From positions 2,738,369-2,802,368 of the forward strand of contig CM022676.1 of assembly GCA_012295275.1 (NCBI GenBank): a stretch of 64,000 nucleotides of DNA. The letters run 5' to 3'. The DNA comes from Chrysomallon squamiferum. Taxonomy: Eukaryota > Mollusca > Gastropoda > Neomphalida > Peltospiridae. The notes under the pieces are model-generated. The model saw only the letters and a list, made by a program, of their open reading frames with translations, ran no database searches and was not told where the DNA came from. Position numbers and translations under genes: made by a program. Shown here piece by piece: positions 1 to 14,040 of the stretch; position 1 is the first letter of the stretch; every line of letters begins with the position of its first letter.

Positions 1-3000
1 AAAGCAAATAAGTACGAAAATATTTACCTAAGTAAGTGACAAAATAAGTAGGTAATATGACAAATACTTAAGAGAGGAAGAAAGCAAGTAAGTACTTAAA
101 TATTTACCTAATTAAGTGGGAAAGTTAGTAGGTACCATGACAAGTACTTAAGGAAGAAAGAAACTAATTAAGTATGTAAATAAGTAAGGAAGTATGTAAG
201 TAGGTAAATAATTACCTAAGTAAGCGAGAATGAAAGTAAGTACGTAAATAATTACCTAAGTAAGCGAGAATGAAAGTAAGTACATTAACAAGTATGTAAG
301 TAAGAAAGAAAGTAAGTATGTACGTAAATAACTACCTAAGTAAGAAACAAAGTAAGTATGTAAATATTGATCTCAGTGTGAGAGAAATAAAGTACCTAAG
401 TAATCAAGAAAGCAAGTAAGTACGTAAATAATTACCTAAGGAAGCCAGAATGTGAGTAATTACATTAACAATTATCTAAGTAAGAAAGAAAGTAAGTATG
501 TACGTAAATAACTACCTAAGTAAGTGAGAATGTAATGTAAGTACATTAACAAATATCTAAGTAAGTAAATAATTTCCTAAGTAAGGGAGAAATTAAGTAG
601 GTACCATGTGAAATACTTAAGTAAGAAAGGAAATAAGTACGTAAATAACTACTTAAGTTAGAAAGAAAGTAAGTAAGTAAGTATATAATTAGCTCAGTAA
701 GTAAGAAAGTAAGTAGGTACGATGTGAAATACCTAAGCAAAAAAGGAAGTAAGTAAGTATGTAAATAACTACCTAAGTAGGCAAGAAAATATTTAAGTAC
801 GTTAATAATTTCCTAAGTAAGGAAGAATGCAAGTAAGTACGTACATAATTACCTAAGTCAGCAAGGAAGCTAGCACTTACCTACATAATTACTTAAAAAA
901 GTGAGAAAGTAAGTAGGTCCAACGACAAATACCAAAGTACGAAAGAAAACAAGTAAGCACGCAAATAATTACTTAAGTAAGCAAGAAAGCAAATAAGTAC
1001 ACAATTAATTACCTAAGTAAGAGATAAAGTCATCATGAACCATAACAAATACTCATGTAAGCGAGAAAGAAAGTAAGTATGTAACCAGTAAGTGAGAAGG
1101 TAAGTAAGTACATTAACAATTATATAAGTGAGAAAAAAGTAACTAAGTACGTGAATAATTACCTAAGTAAGCAAGGAAGCAAGTAAGTACGTAAAAATTA
1201 CCTAATTAAGTGAGAATGTCAGTACATTAAGAAATATCTAAGTAAGAAAGAGAATAAGTAAGTACGTAAATAGCTATCTATGTAAGAAAGAAAGTAAGTA
1301 TGTACGTAAATAACAACCTAAGTAAGTAAGAAAGTAAGTAGGTATAATGACAAGTACCTAAGTAAGAAAGAAAGTAATTAAAAAGGTAAATAATTTCCTA
1401 AGTAAGGAAGAAAGCAAGTATGAACGTAAATATTTACCTAAGTAAGTGACATAGTAAGTAGGTAAAATGAGAAATACTCAAGTAAGGAAGAAAGCAAGTA
1501 AGTAGTTAAATATTTTCCTAAGTAAGTGAGAAAGTTAGTAGGTACCATGACAAGTACCAAAGTGAGAAAGAAAGCAATTAAGTACGTAAATAATTACCTA
1601 AGTAAGCGAGAATGTGAGTAATTATGTTATCGAATATCTAATTAAGGAAGAAAACAAACAAGTAAGTAAATAATTTCCTAAGTAAAGCAAGACAAATTAG
1701 TAAGTAAGTACTTATATACCTAAGTAAGTGAGAAAAAGTAAGTAAGTAGGTAGCATGCATGAAATAACTAAAATAAGAAAAGAAGTAAGAACGAAAAAAT
1801 AACTGCCTAAGTAAGAAAGAAAATCAGTAAGTACGTAAATAATTTCCTAAGTAAGCAAGAAAGGAAGTAAGTACGTAAGTAATTACCTAAGTAAGTGAGA
1901 AAGTAAGTAGGTCTAATGACAAATACCTAAGCAAGAAAGCAAGTAAGTATATAAATAGTTAGCTAAGTAAGTGAGAATGTAAGAAAGTACATTAACAATC
2001 ATCTAGGAAAGAAAGAAAGTAAGTAAATACGTAAAAATTAACTAATTAAGTGAGAATGTAAGTACGGGCATTGACAAATGTCTAAGTAAGAAATAAAATA
2101 AGCAAGTACACAAACAGTTATCTAAGAAAGGAAGAAAGAAAGGAAGTACGTAAGTACTGATCTTAGTATTTGAGAAAGAAAGTAGTACTATGACATGTAC
2201 TTAAATAAGAAAGAAGGTAAATAAGAACGTAAATAATGTCCTAAGTAAGCAAGAAAGAAAGTAAGTATGTAAGTAATTACGTAATTGAGAAAGCAAGTAA
2301 GTACCATGACAAATACCTAAGTAAGAAACAAAGTAAGAACGTAAACAAATTCCCAAGTAAGCAAGATAGCAAGTAAGTACGTAAATAACTTAATAAGTAT
2401 CCAAGAAAGCAAAAAAAGGAAGCAAGTACGTAAATTTCTACCTAAGTAAGTGAGAAAGTAAGTAGGTTCAATGACAGGTACCTAAGTAAGAAAGAAAGAA
2501 AGCACCAATATAACTACCTAAGTTAGCAAGGAAGAGAGTAAGTAAGTGAATAGTAACTTAAATAATTGAGAATGTAAGTAAGTACATTAACAACTATCTA
2601 GGTAAGAAGGAAAGTAAGTACCTAAATAAGGACCTAAGTAAGCAACGTAGCAGCCAAATAAGTAAGGGAGCATGAAAGAATGTACGTTTGTAATTATCTA
2701 AGTAAGAAAGTACGTAAATAATGACCTGAGTAAGCAAGGAGGCAAATGACTAAGGAAATGAGAATGTAAGTAAGTACATTAACAATTGTCTCAGTTAGAA
2801 TGTAGGTAACTACGTAAATAATGACGTAAGTAAGCATCTATGTAAGAACATAAGAATGTACGTAGATAATGACCTCAGTTACCAAGGCAGCGAGTAAGTA
2901 AGTAAATAGTAAGCTAAGTAATTGAGATTGTAAGTAATTACATTAGCAATTATATAAGTAAGAAAGAAAGTATGTAAGAACGTAAATAATGACCTCAGTA

Positions 3001-6000
3001 AGCAAGAAAGCAACTCACTAAGTAAGTGAGAATGCTAGTAAATATATTAACAATTATCTAAGTAAGAAAGAAAGTAAGAACGTAAATTGTGACCTATCTA
3101 AGCAAGGAAGCAAGTAACTAAGGAAATGAGAATGTAAGTAAGTACATTAACAATGATCTAAGTAAGAACATAAGTAAGTACGTAAATAATAACCTGAGTC
3201 AGCAAGGAAGAAAGTAAGTAAGTAAATAGTAAACTAAGTAAGTGAGAATGTAACGAAGTAGATTAACAATTATCTAAGTAAGAAAGAAAGTAAGTAAATA
3301 AATAATGACCTAAGTAAGCAATAATGCTAGTAAGTAAGTAAGTGAGAATGCAAGTACGTACATTAAGAATTATCTAAGTAAGAAAGAAAATAATATGTAC
3401 GTAAAAATGACCTAAGGAAGAAAAAAACTAAGTAAGTGAGAATTTAAGAAAGTACATTTATGTAAGAAAGAAAGTAGGTGACCTAAGTTAGCAAGGAACC
3501 GAGTAAGTAAGTAAATAGTAACCTAAGTAAGTGAGAATGTAAGTAAATACATTAGCAATTATCTAAGTAAGACAGAAAGAAAGTAAGTACGGAAATAATG
3601 ACCTAAGTCAGCAAGAAATCAAGTAACTAAGGAAATGATAATGTAACTAAGTAAATTATCAAGTCTCTAAGTAAGAACATAAGGAAGATCATATATAATG
3701 ACCTCAGTTAGCAAGGAAACGAGTAAATAGTAACCTAAGTAAGTGTGAATATAAGTAAGTACATTAACAATTATCTAAGTAAGCAAGAAAGGAAGTAACT
3801 AAGAAAGGGAGAATGCAAGTAACTGCATTGGCAGTTATCTAAGTAAGAAAGAAAGTAAGTAAGAAAGAAAGTAAGTATGTACGTAAATAATGACCTATGT
3901 AAGCAGGGAAGCAGGTAACTAAGTAAGTGAGAATGTAAGAAACTACATTAGCAATTATCTAGTAAGAAAGTACGTAAGTATGTAAATAATAACCGAAGTT
4001 AGCAAGAAAGCAAGTAACTAAGTAAGTGAGAATCTAAGTAAATACATTAACAATTATCTAAGTAAGACACAGAGTAACAAAGTAATTAAATAATGACCTA
4101 AGTAACCAAGGAAGAAAGTAACTAATTAAGTGAGAAAGTGAATAAGTACATTAACAATTATCTAAGTAAGTAAGTAAGTGCGTAAATAATGACCTAAGAT
4201 AGCAAGGAAGCGATTTTGTAAGTACATACTTGCCTAAGTAAGTGAGAATGTAAGAAAATACATTAACAATTATCTAAGTATGTCACAAAGTAATTAAGTT
4301 CGTAAATAATGAGCTAAGTAAGCGAGGATGCATGCAACAAAGTAAGTGACAATCCAAGAATGTACATTAATAATTATCTAAGAAAGAAAGTATGTACGTA
4401 AATAATGACCTAAGTGAGCAAGGAAGCAAGTAACTAAGTAAATGAGAATCCAAGAATGTACATTAATAATTACGTAAGAATGAAACAAAGTATCTACGTA
4501 AATAATGGCCTAAGTGAGCAAGGAAGAAAGTAACTAAGTAAGTGAGAATATAAGTAAGTACATTAACAATTATCTAAGTAAGAAAGTAAGTACGTAAATA
4601 ATGACATAAGTTACCAAGGAAGCCAGTACGTGAGTAAATAGTAACATAAGTAAGTGAGAATGTAAGTAAATACATTACTAATTATGTAAGTATGTCAGAA
4701 AGTAAGTAAGTAAATAAATAATGACCTAAGTAACCAAGGAAGCAAGTAACTAAGTAAGTGAGAATCCAAGAATGTACCTTAATAATTATCTGAGTAAGAA
4801 AGAATATACGTAAATAATGGCCTAAGTGAGCAAGGAAGCATGTAACTAAGTAAATGAAAATCCAAGAATGTACATTAATAACTATCTAAGAATGAAAGAA
4901 AGAATGTACATAAATAATGGCCAAAGTGAGCAAGGAAGTAAGTAACTAACTAAGTGAGAATTTAATTAAGTACACTAACAATTATCTAAGTAAGAAAGTA
5001 AGTAAGTTCGTAAATAATGACCTAAGTTAGCTAGAAGCGAGTAATTCAGTAAAGAGTAAGCTAAGTAACTGAGAATGTAAGTAAATACATTAGCAGTTAT
5101 CTATCTAAAAAAGAAAGTAAGTAACTAAATAATGACGTAAGTAAACAGGGAAGCAAGTAACTAAGTAAGTGAGAATGTAAGTAAGTACATTAATAATTAT
5201 CTAAGAAAGAAAGAAAGTATGTATGTAAATAATGACCTAAGTTAGCAAGGAAGCGAGTAAGTTAATAAATAGTAACCTAAGTAAGTGAGAATGTAAGTAA
5301 ATACATTAGCAATTATCTAAGTAAGACAGAAAGTAACTAAGTAATTAAATAATGACCTAAGTAACCAAGGAAGAAAGTAACTAAGTAAGTGAGAAAGTGA
5401 ATAAGTACATTAACAATTATCTAAGTAAGAAAGTAAGTAAGTACGTAAATAATGACCTAAGTTAGCAAGGAAGCGGGAAAGTAAGTAAATACTTGCCTAA
5501 GTAAGTGAGAATAAAGAAAATACATTAGCAATTATCTAAGTATGTCAGAAAGAAATTAAGTTCGTAAATAATGAGCTAACTAAGCAAGGAAGCAGGGAAC
5601 GAAGTAAGTGACAATCCAAGAATGTACATTAATAATTATCTAAGAAAGAAAGATAGTATGTACGTAAATAATGACCTAATTGAGCAAGGAAGCAAGTAAC
5701 TAAGTAAATGAGAATCCAAGAATGTACATTAATAATTATCTAAGAATGAAAGAAATTATCAACGTAAATAATAGCCTAAGTGAGCAAGGAAGAAAGTAAG
5801 TTAGTAAATAGTAACCTAAGTAAATACATTAGCAATTATCTAAGTATGTCAGAAAGTAACTAAGTCATTGCATAATGACCTAAGTAAGGAAGGAAGCAAG
5901 TAACTAAGTAAGTGAGAATCTAAGAATGTACATTAATAATAATCTAAGTAAGAAAGAAAGTATATATGTAAATAATGTCCTAAGTGAGGAAGTAAGCAAG

Positions 6001-9000
6001 TAAGTAAGTATGTGAGAATGTGAATAAGTACGCTAACAATTGGCTAAGTAAGAAAGTACGTAATTACGTAAATAATGACGTATGTTACCAAGGAATCGAG
6101 TAAGTAAATAGTAACCTATGTAATTGTGTATGTAATTAAAGACATTAGCAATTATCTAAGTAAGAAAGAAAGTAAGTAAGTACCTAAATAATGACCTCAG
6201 TAAGTAAGAAAGGAGAGGAAGTAAGTAATTGAGAATGCAGGTAAGTACTTTAAAATGTATCTGAGTAAGAAAGTATGAAATTACATATGTAATGACCTAA
6301 GTTAGCAAGGAAGCGAGTAGGTTAGTAAATAGTAACCTAAGTAAGTGAGGATGTAAGTAAATGTATTGACAATTATCTAATTAAGAAAGTAAATAAATTC
6401 GTAAATAATGCTTTAGTTAGCAAGGAAGCGAGTAAGTAAGTAAATAATAACCTAACTAAGTTAGAATGTCATAAGTAAGCAATGAAGCGAGTAGGTTAGT
6501 AAATAGTAACCTAAGTAAGTGAGGATGTAAGTAAATGTATTGACAATTATCTAATTAAGAAAGTAAATAAATTCGTAAATAATGCTATAGTTAGCAAGGA
6601 AGCGAGTAAGTAAGTAAATAATAACCTAAGTAAGTTAGAATGTCATAAGTAAGCAAGGTAGGAAGTAACGAAGTGAGAATGTAAGTAATCACTTTAACAA
6701 TTATCTAAGTAAGAAAGTAAGAACGTAAAAAAGACCTATGTTATCAAGGAAACGAGTAAGTAAGTAGAACCCTAAGTAAGTGAGAATGTGAGAGAGTATA
6801 TTAACAATTATCTAAGTAAGAAAGTAAGTACGTAAATAATGACGTAAGTAAGCAAGGAAGCAAGTAACTAAGTTAGTGAGAATGTAAGTACATTAACAAT
6901 TATCTAAGTAAGAAGGAAAGCAATTATGTACGTCAATAATCACACAAGTAATCAAAGAAGGAAGTAACTAAGTAACTGAGAATGCAACTAAGTGCATTAA
7001 CAATTATCTAACTAATAAAGAAAGTAAGTACGTAAATTATGGCCTGAAGCGAGTAAGTAAGTGAATAGTAACCTGATAAGTGAGAATTTTAGTAAGTACA
7101 TTAACAATTATCTAAGTAACAACTTCATTAAGTACGTAAATAATGGCCTAAGTTAGCAAGGAAGCGAGTAAGTAAGTAAATAGAAACCTAAGTAAGTCAG
7201 AATTTAAGTAAGTATATTAACAGTTACCTAAGTAACAAAGAAAGTATGTACTTCAACCATGGTTTAAGTAAGCAAGAAGCAAATAACTAACTTAGTTAGA
7301 ATATATGTAAGTACATTAGCAATTATCTAAGTAAGAAAGTAGGTAAGTACGTAAATAATGGCCTAAGTTAGCAAGGAAACGAGTAAGTTAATAAATAGTA
7401 ACCTAACTAAGTTAGAATGTAAGTAAATGTATTGACAATTATCTGATTAAGAAAGTAAGTAAGTACGTAAATAATGACGTAAGTAAGCAAGGAATCAAGT
7501 AACTAAGTTAGTGGGAATGTAAGTAAGTACATTAACAATTATCTAAGTAAGAAGGAAAGTAATTAAGTACGTAAATGATCACACAAGCAATCAAAGAAGG
7601 AAGTAACTAAGTAACTGAGAAAGCAACTAAGTAAGAAAGGAAGTAAATACATAAGTAATGACCTAAGTTCGCAAGGAACCCAGTAACTAAGTAAATAGTA
7701 ACCTAGTAAGTGAGAATGTAAGTAACTACATTAACAATTATCTAAGTACAAAGTAAGTAAATACGTAAATAATGGCCTAAGTTAGGAAGTAAGCGAGTAA
7801 GTAAGTAAATATTTACCTAAGTAAGTGAGAATGTAAGTAAGTACATTAACAATTATCTAAGTAACAATGAAATTATGTACTTAAACAATGGCCTAAGTTA
7901 GCAAGGAAGCAAGTAACTAAGTTAGTGAGAATGTAAGTAAGTACATTAGCAATTATCTAAGTAAGAAACAAAGTAAGTAACTAAATAATGACTTAAGAAA
8001 GCAAGGAAACTAGTAACGATCTGCGAATGCAAGTAAGCACATTAACAATCATCTAAGTTAGAAAGTAAGTACGTGAATAATGATATATGTTAGTAAGGAA
8101 GCGAGCAAGTAAGTAAATAGTAACCTAAGTAAGTGAGAATGTAAGTAAATACATTAACAATTATGTAAGTAAGAAAGAAAGTAAATATGTAAGTAAATAA
8201 TTACCAAAGTAAGAAAGGTAGGAAACATCTAAGTAAATGAGAATGTATGTAAGTATATTAAGAATTATCTAAGTAGCAAAGTAAGTTAGTAAGTGTTTAA
8301 ATAATTTCCTAAGTAAGCAAGGTAGGAAGTAACGAAGAGAGAATGGAAATAACTACATTAACCATTATGTAAGAAAGTAAGAACGTAAATAAAGTTATCC
8401 AGGAAGCGAGTAAGTAACTAAATAGTAACGTAAGTAACACAGAATGTAAGTAAGTTCATTAACAATTATCAAAGTAAGAAAGTAAGTAAGTACGTCAATA
8501 ATGGCCTAAGTTAGCATGGAGGCGAGTACATAAGTAGTAATCTAAGTAACGGAGAATTTAAGTAAGGATATTAACAATTATGTAAGTAAGAAAGAAAGTA
8601 AGTATGTATGTAAATAATGGCCTAAGTTAGAAAGGAAGCTAGTAACTAAGTTAGTGAGAATATAATTAAGTAAATTAGCAATTTTCTAAGTACGAAAGTA
8701 GGTAAATACGTAAATAATGACCTAACATAAGTAAGTGAGAATGTAAGTAAATATATTAACAATTATCTAAGTAAGAAAGTAAGTACATAAATAATGGCCT
8801 ATGTAAGCAAGGAAGCAAGTAACTTAGTAAGTTAGAGCGTAAGTAAGTAAATTAACAGTTATCTAAGAAAGAACGTAAGTACGTAAATAATGACCTAAGT
8901 TAACAAGGAAGCAAGTAACTAAGTATGTGACAATGTACTAAATGTATTAACAATCATCGTACTAAAAAAGTAAATAAGTTTGTAAATAATGCCTAATTAA

Positions 9001-9269
9001 GCAAGGAAGCGAGTAAGTAAGTAAATAATAATCTAAGTATGTTAGAATGTAATTAAGTATATTAACAATTATCTAAGTAGGAAAGTAAGTTAGTATGTAT
9101 TTAAATAATGTCCTAAGTAAGCAAGGAAGCAAGTAACTAAGTTAGTGAGAATGTAAGTAAGTACATTAGCAATTATCTAAGTAAGAAAGTAGGTAAGTAC
9201 TTAAATAATTACCTAAGTATGCGAGAATGTAAGTAAGTACATTAACTATTATCTATGTAAGAAACAAAT
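1..9269 (+). repeat. Degenerate GTAA/TAAG minisatellite array, forward block
   Basis: The whole stretch is built from four-base steps of the AAGT/GTAA type, grouped into longer imperfect units of roughly 115 bp. A typical unit reads as a 'cattaacaattatctaag' segment, then a GAAAG-rich segment, then 'cgtaaataatgacctaag' and a 'gcaaggaagc' segment. In the first 2.6 kb many units instead carry 'ggtaccatgacaaatacc'. Divergence between units is high, so the array is old, but the phase is kept for kilobases. There is no gene inside it: the only ORF above 60 codons, on the minus strand at 546-740, is a low-complexity translation. The function, if any, is unknown. Confidence 0.95.
6315..6660 (+). repeat. 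174-bp tandem duplication inside the minisatellite
   Basis: A segment starting 'gagtaggttagtaaatag' at 6315 recurs at 6489 with only a few differences, for example 'gctttag' against 'gctatag'. This is far closer than neighbouring units are to each other. It records a recent local duplication of one and a half units within an otherwise diverged array. Confidence 0.8.
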
Positions 9270-9770
9270 TAAGTATTACGTAAATACTTAGGTATTTCTT
9301 ACTTAGGTAATTAGATTCGTACTTATTGGTTTTCATGATTCTTAAGGTGTTTGTTATAGTTCTTACTTACATTCTCACTTACTTTAGTGATTATCTACGT
9401 ACGTGCTTGCTTCCTTGCTTAGTTAGTTAATTGTTTATGTACCTACTATCTTTCTTTCTTCGTTAGGTATTTATTTACGTACTTACTTGCTTTCTTGGTT
9501 ACTTAGGTACATGTCATGGTACGTACTTTCTTTCTCACATACTAAGATCAATATTTATGTACTTACTTGCTTTCTTCCTTTCTTAGATAACTATTTGTGT
9601 ACTTACTTATTTTCTTTCTTACTTAGGTATCTGTTAATGTACTTACTTACATTCTCACTTAATTAGGTAATTATTTACGTACTTACTTTCTTTCTTTCTT
9701 ACTTAGGTAATTATTTACGTACTTGCTTGTTTTCTTGCTTAGTTAGGAAAGTATTTACGTAACAAATTAT
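9270..9770 (-). repeat. Inverted block of the GTAA minisatellite
   Basis: From about 9290 the strand of the repeat flips: units now read TTACTTAC, 'acttaggtaatta' and 'ttgcttgctt', the reverse complement of the surrounding array. The left switch lies in a near-perfect palindrome at 9270-9290 (TAAGTATT, ACGT, AAATACTTA). Near 9760-9780 the array returns to the forward orientation. The block is about 0.5 kb. Confidence 0.85.
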
Positions 9771-12257
9771 CTTAGTACTAAAGAAACATAGTAAGTAGAT
9801 ATATAATTAACTAAGTAAGTGAGAATGTGACTAGGAACAATAACAAATACCTATGGAATCAAGAAATCAAGTATCTACGTAAATAATTACCTAAGTAAGT
9901 AAGAGTATAAATAAGTACATTAACAGTTATCAAAGTAAGAAAGAACGTAAGTTCGTAAATAATTATCTATGTAAGCAAGAAAGCAAGTAAGTACTTAAGT
10001 AATTACCTAAGTAAGTAAGAATGTAACTAAGTACATTAACAATTATTCAAGTAGGAAATAAATTGAGTACGTAAATAATAACCTAAGGAAGCAAGAAAGC
10101 AAGTAGATAGAAAAATCACATAAGAAACAGAGAATATAAGGAAGTACATTAACAATTATCTAAGAAATAAAGAAGTTAAGTAAGTACCTAAATACTTACC
10201 TAAGTAAGCAACAAAGCTATTAAGTACGTGAATAATTACCTAAGTAAGAAAGAATGATAGTAAATACATAAATAACTATCTAACTAAGAAAGGAAGCGTG
10301 TAACTTCGTATATAATTACCTAAGTAAGCAAGAAAGCACTTAAGTACGAAAACAATTACCTAAGTAAGTGTGAATGCAAGTAAGTACAAAATTATCTATG
10401 TAAGAAAGAAAGTAAGTACGTACATAATTTGCTAAGAAAGGAAGAAAGCAGGCAAGCACATAAATAACTATCTAAGTAAGTCAGAAAGTAAGTAGGTACC
10501 ATGAGAAATACATAAGTTACAAAGAAAGTAACTACGTGCGTAAATAATATTCGTAAGTAAGAAAGGCAGATAGTAAGTACGTAAATAATTACCTAAGCAA
10601 AGACGCAAGTAAGTACGTAATAACTACTTAAGTATGCAAGAAAAAAGTAAGTACGTAAATAATTACCTAAGGAAGAAAGAAATATAGTAAGCAATAAATA
10701 CTTACTTATCTAAGCAAGGAAGCAAGTTCGTACATAAATACTTACCTAAGTAAGTCAGAAAGTAAATAAATACTTAAACAATTATCAAAGTAAGCAGGAA
10801 AATAACTAAGTCGGTAAATAATTACCTAAGTAAGAGAGAAAGTAAGAACCACAACAAATACTTAAGGAAGCAAGAAAGCAAGTAAGTACCTAAATAATTA
10901 CGAAGTAAGTCAGAATATAAGTAATTACATTAACAATTATCTAATAAAAAAGAGTGTAAGTACGTAAATAATAACGTAAGAAAGGAAATACGTTCATAAA
11001 TAATTACCTAAGTGATAAATAAACTAAGTAAGTACGTAAACAATTATCTTAACAAGTATCAAAGCAAATTAGTACGTAGGTAATTACATAATTAAGAAAT
11101 AATATAAGTAATTAAGTAAGTAAATACTTTCCTAAGTAAGTAATAAAGGATATATGTTTATAAATAATCACCTATGTAAGTAAATACGTAAATAATTAGC
11201 TGCCAAAGAAACAACGTAAGTACGTAAATAAGCACATAAGTAATTACCAAAGAGAGATAGTACGTAAATAATTACCTAATTAAGAAATCAAGTAAGTAAG
11301 TAAGTGAGCCAATAATTACCTAACCAAGTAAGAAAGTATGTATGTACGTAAACAATTACCTATGTAAGAAAGAATGCAAGTAAGTACATTAAAAATTATC
11401 TATGTAAGAAAGAAAGTAAGTAAGTACGTAAATAATTTGCTAAGAAAGGAAGAAGGCAGGTAAGTACGTAAATAACTATCTAAGTAAGTCAGAAAGTAAG
11501 TAGGTACCATGAGAAATACATAAGTTACAAAGAAAGTAACTACGTGCGTAAATAATATTCGTAAGTAAGAAAGGCAGATAGTAAGTACGTAAATAATTAC
11601 CTAAGCAAAGACGCAAGTAAGTACGTAAATAACAAGTATGCTAGAAAAAAATACTTACCTAAGTAAGTCAGAAAGTAAATAAATACTTAAACAATTATCA
11701 AAGTAAGCAGAAAAATAACTAAATCGGTAAATAATTACCTAAGTAAGAGAGAAAGTAAGTAGGAACCACAACAAATACTTAAGTAAGCAAGAAAGCAAGT
11801 AAGTACCTAAATAATTCAGAAGTTAGTCAGAATATAAGTAATTACATTAACAATTATCTAATAAAAAAGAGTGTACGTACGTAAATAATAACGTAAGTAA
11901 GAAAGGAAATACGTTCGTAAATAATTACCTAAGTGATAAATAAACTAAGTAAGTACGTAAACAATTATCTTAACAAGTATCAAAGCAAATTAGTACGTAG
12001 GTAATTACATAATTAAGAAATAATATAAGTAATTAAGTAAGTAAATACTTTCCTAAGTAAGTAATAAAGGATATATGTTCGTAAATAATCACCTATGTAA
12101 GTAAATACGTAAATAATTAGCTGCCAAAGAAACAACGTAAGTACGTAAATAAGCACCTAAGTAATTACCAAAGAGAGATAGTACGTAAATAATTACCTAA
12201 TTAAGAAATCAAGTAAGTAAGTAAGTGAGCGAATAATTAACTAAGCAAGTAAGAAAG
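9771..12257 (+). repeat. GTAA minisatellite, second forward block with a 1-kb duplication
   Basis: Forward-orientation GTAA/AAGT units resume. Within this block about 10330-11335 is repeated as about 11336-12257. Shared private markers include 'ggtaccatgagaaatac' (near 10496 and 11504), 'gcaaagacgcaagtaag' and 'gctgccaaagaaacaacg'. The offset is about 1008 bp at the start and about 914 bp later, so the second copy has lost roughly 95 bp. No coding potential is seen. Confidence 0.85.
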
Positions 12258-12895
12258 TTTTCCGTGAAAAAAATGTTTCAGTAGATACTAACTACAGATA
12301 ATATTTTAAAAGTAAATGTGGCATCTGAAGAAAAACAAGAGACCAGACAAGACAGGTCTTCCATAACCCACGGTTCACTTTCGTTTACATGGAGATAATA
12401 GAAAAGAAACTTGAAAGTTTCGTCTTACTTTAATAAGAGGGATTTGGTAAAATGCCCTTATTTAATTTTATGCAGTAATTATGTAGCGTAATCTGTATTA
12501 TTAGAGACGTATTAGCTACACACACACATACACACACACAAAAAAACACACACACATATACCTTAACATAAATATATTGATTTTATCGTGATTTCGTCAT
12601 CAACAAATTTTGAATTCAGTCTTTTATATATATATATTTTTTTTTTTTTTTTTTTTTTTTTGTATATTTTTTTTTTTCAAAAAAACGGAATTTGGATTTA
12701 TATTCTTTAGTATTTTTGCAAAATACACCGTTAAATAATTTAGAAATAATTCAAAATGGTCTCTTTGTCGATTAGTTGTTTAGGTAGTTGATGCGGGTAG
12801 AATTATACCATTACGATAATAAATTACTGTCTCAACAGTGTAATCCCTATGATGGATCTTGTAAACGACTAGATCCCCTGTACGGTAAAAATTTA
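12258..12895. other. Non-repetitive spacer between minisatellite blocks
   Basis: About 640 bp of AT-rich sequence with no GTAA periodicity. It contains a short (CA)n tract near 12518-12560 and a T-rich tract at 12624-12676. I see no exon, RNA gene or ORF of note. Confidence 0.7.
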
Positions 12896-14040
12896 CTTTA
12901 TTTATTAATTAGGTAATTATTTATGTAATAACTTGCTTTCTCAATTACTTAGGTAATTGTTTACGTACACACATACTTTCATAATTACTTAGGTAATTAT
13001 TTGCGTACTTACTTGCATTGCTGCTTATTTAAGTAATTATTTACGTACTTATTTACTTTCGTTCTTACTTACGTAATTGTTTACTTATTTACTTACTTTC
13101 TTACTTACTAAGGTAATTACTTACGAACATACTTCCTTTCTTACTTTCTTAGGTAAATATTTACTTACTTCCTTACTAACTTACTTTTTCTCTTAATTAT
13201 GTAATTATTTACGTACTAACTCTCATTGGTACTTACGTAATTATTTCCATAGTTACTTACGTTCTTTCTTTCTTACCTAATTATTTCCGTAGTTACTTAG
13301 TTGATTATTTGCGAACACACTTCCTTTCTTACTTACTTACGTGATTATTTTCGAACCTACTTCCTTTATTACTTACTTAGGTAATTATTTTGATTCTTAC
13401 TTACTTACTTTTATCTTAATTATCTAATTATTTACATTCTTACTTACTTGCTTTGTTACTCACTTAGGTAAATATTTACGTTCTTACTTGCATTTTTTCT
13501 TTCCCAAGTAATTGTTTACGTACTTACTTACTTTCTTACTTACTTAGGTAATTATTTACGTACTTACATAGGCAATTATTTACAAACATACTTCCTTTCA
13601 TACTTAGGGAAACATTTACTTACTTACTTTAATTCTTAATTATGTAATTTTTTACGTCCTAACTCCCTTTGGTACTTGCTTAGGTAATTATTTACGTACT
13701 TACTTACGTTCTTTCTTTCTTACCTAATTATTTACGTACTTAGTTACCTAGTTGATTATTTACGAACATACTTCCTTTCTTACTTACTTAGGTAATTATT
13801 TATTTACTTACTTACTTTATTTCTTAATTAGTTAATTATTTACGTTACGTACTCTTTCCTCTCTTTGGTACTTACTTAAGTAATTATTTACGTTCTTAAT
13901 TAAGTTTCTTCTTTCTTAGCTAACTATTTAAGTACTTACTTACTTAGGTGATTATTTTCGAACATACTTCCTTTATTACTTACTTAGGTTATTTACTTGC
14001 TTATTTACTTATTTACTTACTTCATTTCTTAAGTATGTAA
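12896..14040 (-). repeat. GTAA minisatellite, inverted block abutting an Ig-gene remnant
   Basis: Units read 'acttaggtaattatttacg' and TTACTTAC, the reverse of the 1-9269 block. The array stops sharply at about 14040. There it meets sequence homologous to the intron that follows the second Ig exon of the downstream gene (compare 19076-19250). Confidence 0.85.

Noticed and set aside
1-12257. CRISPR-like or telomeric repeat
   Set aside because: There are no unique spacers between constant repeats, and the unit is not a telomere motif. It is a degenerate tetranucleotide-based minisatellite in animal DNA.
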